From NCBI GenBank assembly GCA_015064195.1, contig SVSO01000137.1:1-7682 (forward strand): 7,682 nt of DNA, in the 5' to 3' direction. This stretch comes from Oscillospiraceae bacterium. GTDB lineage: Bacteria > Bacillota_A > Clostridia > Oscillospirales > CAG-272. A program made the translations under genes and the position numbers. The notes under the pieces were generated by a model that made no database searches, was not told the origin of the DNA, and saw nothing but the letters and a program-made list of their open reading frames with translations. The number at the start of each line of letters is the position of its first letter. The first letter of the stretch is position 1. Of this stretch, positions 6,376 through 7,682 are shown piece by piece.

Positions 6376-7682
6376 ATGAAACTGCTGTATCGCTATCTGG
6401 ACAACGCGCTGGAGCATCTGCTTCCTATCGGGGAGTTCCGCATTTTCTCCGACATCGGCGGCGGATTCTCGCTCTCGGACGGCGTGGATCTGTCGGAGCT
6501 TGACGATTCGCTCAAGGCGGGGGTGATCGCGCAGGCGGAGGCATGGATGGATGAGGAATATCCCATCCTGCTGGCCCACGATTTTGCACGCTATCATCGG
6601 GAAGGCAACCGCGCCATTTTTGAGGAGGTCTACTTCAAGCGCCGTCATCTGCTCACCGCCTTTTCGCTGGCGGAAGCCATCGAGGGCAAGGGGCGCTTCC
6701 TCGACCGCATCATGGACGGCATCTGGCTCATCTGTGAGGAGACGGATTGGGTGATTCCCGCCCATGTTCGGGATACGAAGCCCGGGCCTCTGCCGCCGTC
6801 CTTCGCAGGCGATTTCAAGTATTTCGACCTGTTTTCGGCAGGCACGGCAGGCGTATTGGCCATGGTTTATCTGCTCGTCAGAAAGCAGCTGGACGAGATC
6901 ACGCCCCACATCAGCAATCGCATCGCATTCTGCGTCAAGGAGCGCATCCTCAAGCCCTTCCTCGCTTACGATATGCCCAACTGGATGGGCATCGGCAGAC
7001 CCGGACGCGGCGTGAACAACTGGAATCCGTGGATTCTGTCCAACGTGCTCACCTGCGCTGCCGTGTTTGAGGAGGACATCGTCAAGCGCCGTCAGATCGT
7101 GGCCTATTCCATGATCTGTCTGGACAATTTCATCAGCGTGTACCATTCCGACGGCGGCTGTGACGAAGGCCCCAGCTATTGGGGTGAAGCGGGTGCGGCA
7201 CTGTTTGATGCGCTGGAGCTGCTTTACGATATGACCGGCGGCTATGTGGATCTGTTCGGCGAGGAACTGATCCGCCGCATGGGCGATTACGAAGCGGATT
7301 TTCACGTGGGTGGCAGATATTTCATCAATTTCGCGGACTGCCCGGCAAAAATCAGCCCCGGCGGAAGACTCATCACCCGCTACGGTCGGCGTACCGGATC
7401 CCAGTATCTGGAAAATTTCGGCCGCTATATGCAAAAAAATCAGACCTACGGGGCAAGTGACCATGCCAACGGCTATCGCTGGCTGAAAAATGCCTTTGAA
7501 AAAACAGCGGAGGCGGTGGAATTCCAGCCCAAGACTCAGTGCTGGTACGACGGCATCGGCGTCATGAAGGAGCGGGAATTTTCCGAGGAAGCCCGCGGAT
7601 TTGTGCTGGCCTGCAAGGGCGGACACAACAATGAGAGCCACAATCACAACGATGTGGGCAATTTTATCGTGTATTATAACGG
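6376..7682 (+). CDS. Heparinase II/III-family protein (putative polysaccharide lyase), 3' partial
   Basis: The frame starts at an ATG 8 bp after GGAGG (6363-6367) and stays open to the window edge, giving 435 visible residues of a protein that in this family is usually around 600 or more. The N-terminal part (to about 330) is helix-rich, as expected for the alpha/alpha toroid. It carries VNNWNPWI (213-220) and SDGGCDEGPSYWGEAG (258-273), where Tyr268 lies at the position typical of the catalytic Tyr. The start of the C-terminal beta-sandwich has GHNNESHNHNDVGNF (416-430), the His-rich heparinase II/III signature. Family members cleave uronic-acid-containing polysaccharides such as heparin, alginate or related oligosaccharides by beta-elimination, though many are uncharacterised. 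The first 20 residues show no signal peptide, so a cytoplasmic enzyme acting on imported oligomers is likely. It has its own promoter and follows the YwaF-like gene after a terminator. The substrate cannot be told. Confidence 0.9.
   Translation, partial: MKLLYRYLDNALEHLLPIGEFRIFSDIGGGFSLSDGVDLSELDDSLKAGVIAQAEAWMDEEYPILLAHDFARYHREGNRAIFEEVYFKRRHLLTAFSLAEAIEGKGRFLDRIMDGIWLICEETDWVIPAHVRDTKPGPLPPSFAGDFKYFDLFSAGTAGVLAMVYLLVRKQLDEITPHISNRIAFCVKERILKPFLAYDMPNWMGIGRPGRGVNNWNPWILSNVLTCAAVFEEDIVKRRQIVAYSMICLDNFISVYHSDGGCDEGPSYWGEAGAALFDALELLYDMTGGYVDLFGEELIRRMGDYEADFHVGGRYFINFADCPAKISPGGRLITRYGRRTGSQYLENFGRYMQKNQTYGASDHANGYRWLKNAFEKTAEAVEFQPKTQCWYDGIGVMKEREFSEEARGFVLACKGGHNNESHNHNDVGNFIVYYN

Noticed and set aside
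6370..7647. A 425-codon minus-strand open frame antisense to the heparinase-like gene
   Set aside because: The plus-strand frame has a promoter, ribosome binding site and family motifs. The antisense frame has none and reads as low-information complement sequence.

Overview
The window looks like a chromosomal segment from an uncultured gut-type member of the Firmicutes (class Clostridia, perhaps Oscillospirales or a relative). The basis is strong AGGAGG-type ribosome binding sites, consensus sigma-A promoters with 17-bp spacers, lipoprotein signal peptides, a LRR_5 (BspA-like) repeat lipoprotein and a YwaF/TMEM164-family membrane protein. GC content in the genes I hand-sampled is about 58-65%, except in the leucine-rich-repeat gene, where it is about 40%. 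The taxonomic placement is inference.

Layout. (1) Positions 2-1522 (+) hold the 3' part of a glycoside hydrolase family 2 (GH2) gene whose start lies upstream of the window. (2) After an 81-bp gap, 1604-3913 (+) is a complete second GH2 gene of the beta-mannosidase-like branch. (3) An 11-bp-stem terminator at 3918-3943 separates it from a convergent two-gene minus-strand unit: a secreted cyclophilin-type peptidyl-prolyl isomerase lipoprotein (5361-4768), followed by a six-repeat LRR lipoprotein (4727-3954). (4) Divergent from the isomerase, 5511-6254 (+) encodes a seven-helix membrane protein of the YwaF/TMEM164 family, with a near-perfect promoter and its own terminator. (5) 6376-7682 (+) is a heparinase II/III-family gene, open at the window's right edge, with its own promoter.

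How the genes fit together. The two GH2 enzymes and the heparinase II/III protein suggest degradation of an imported oligosaccharide, possibly one containing uronic acid. The complete GH2 protein and the heparinase-like protein have no visible signal peptide, so they would act in the cytoplasm. The isomerase and LRR proteins both carry lipoboxes and would sit on the outer face of the membrane. They form a separate envelope-related unit inserted between the carbohydrate genes. No transporter or dedicated regulator is visible, so the substrate cannot be named.

I found no CRISPR array, insertion sequence, RNA gene or clearly new defence-type system. No gap between genes exceeds 150 bp. The most notable points are the heparinase-like gene running off the edge, the low-GC LRR lipoprotein paired with a cyclophilin, a possible shared operator-like inverted motif in two intergenic regions, and a conserved Cys/His-containing membrane protein of poorly known function.
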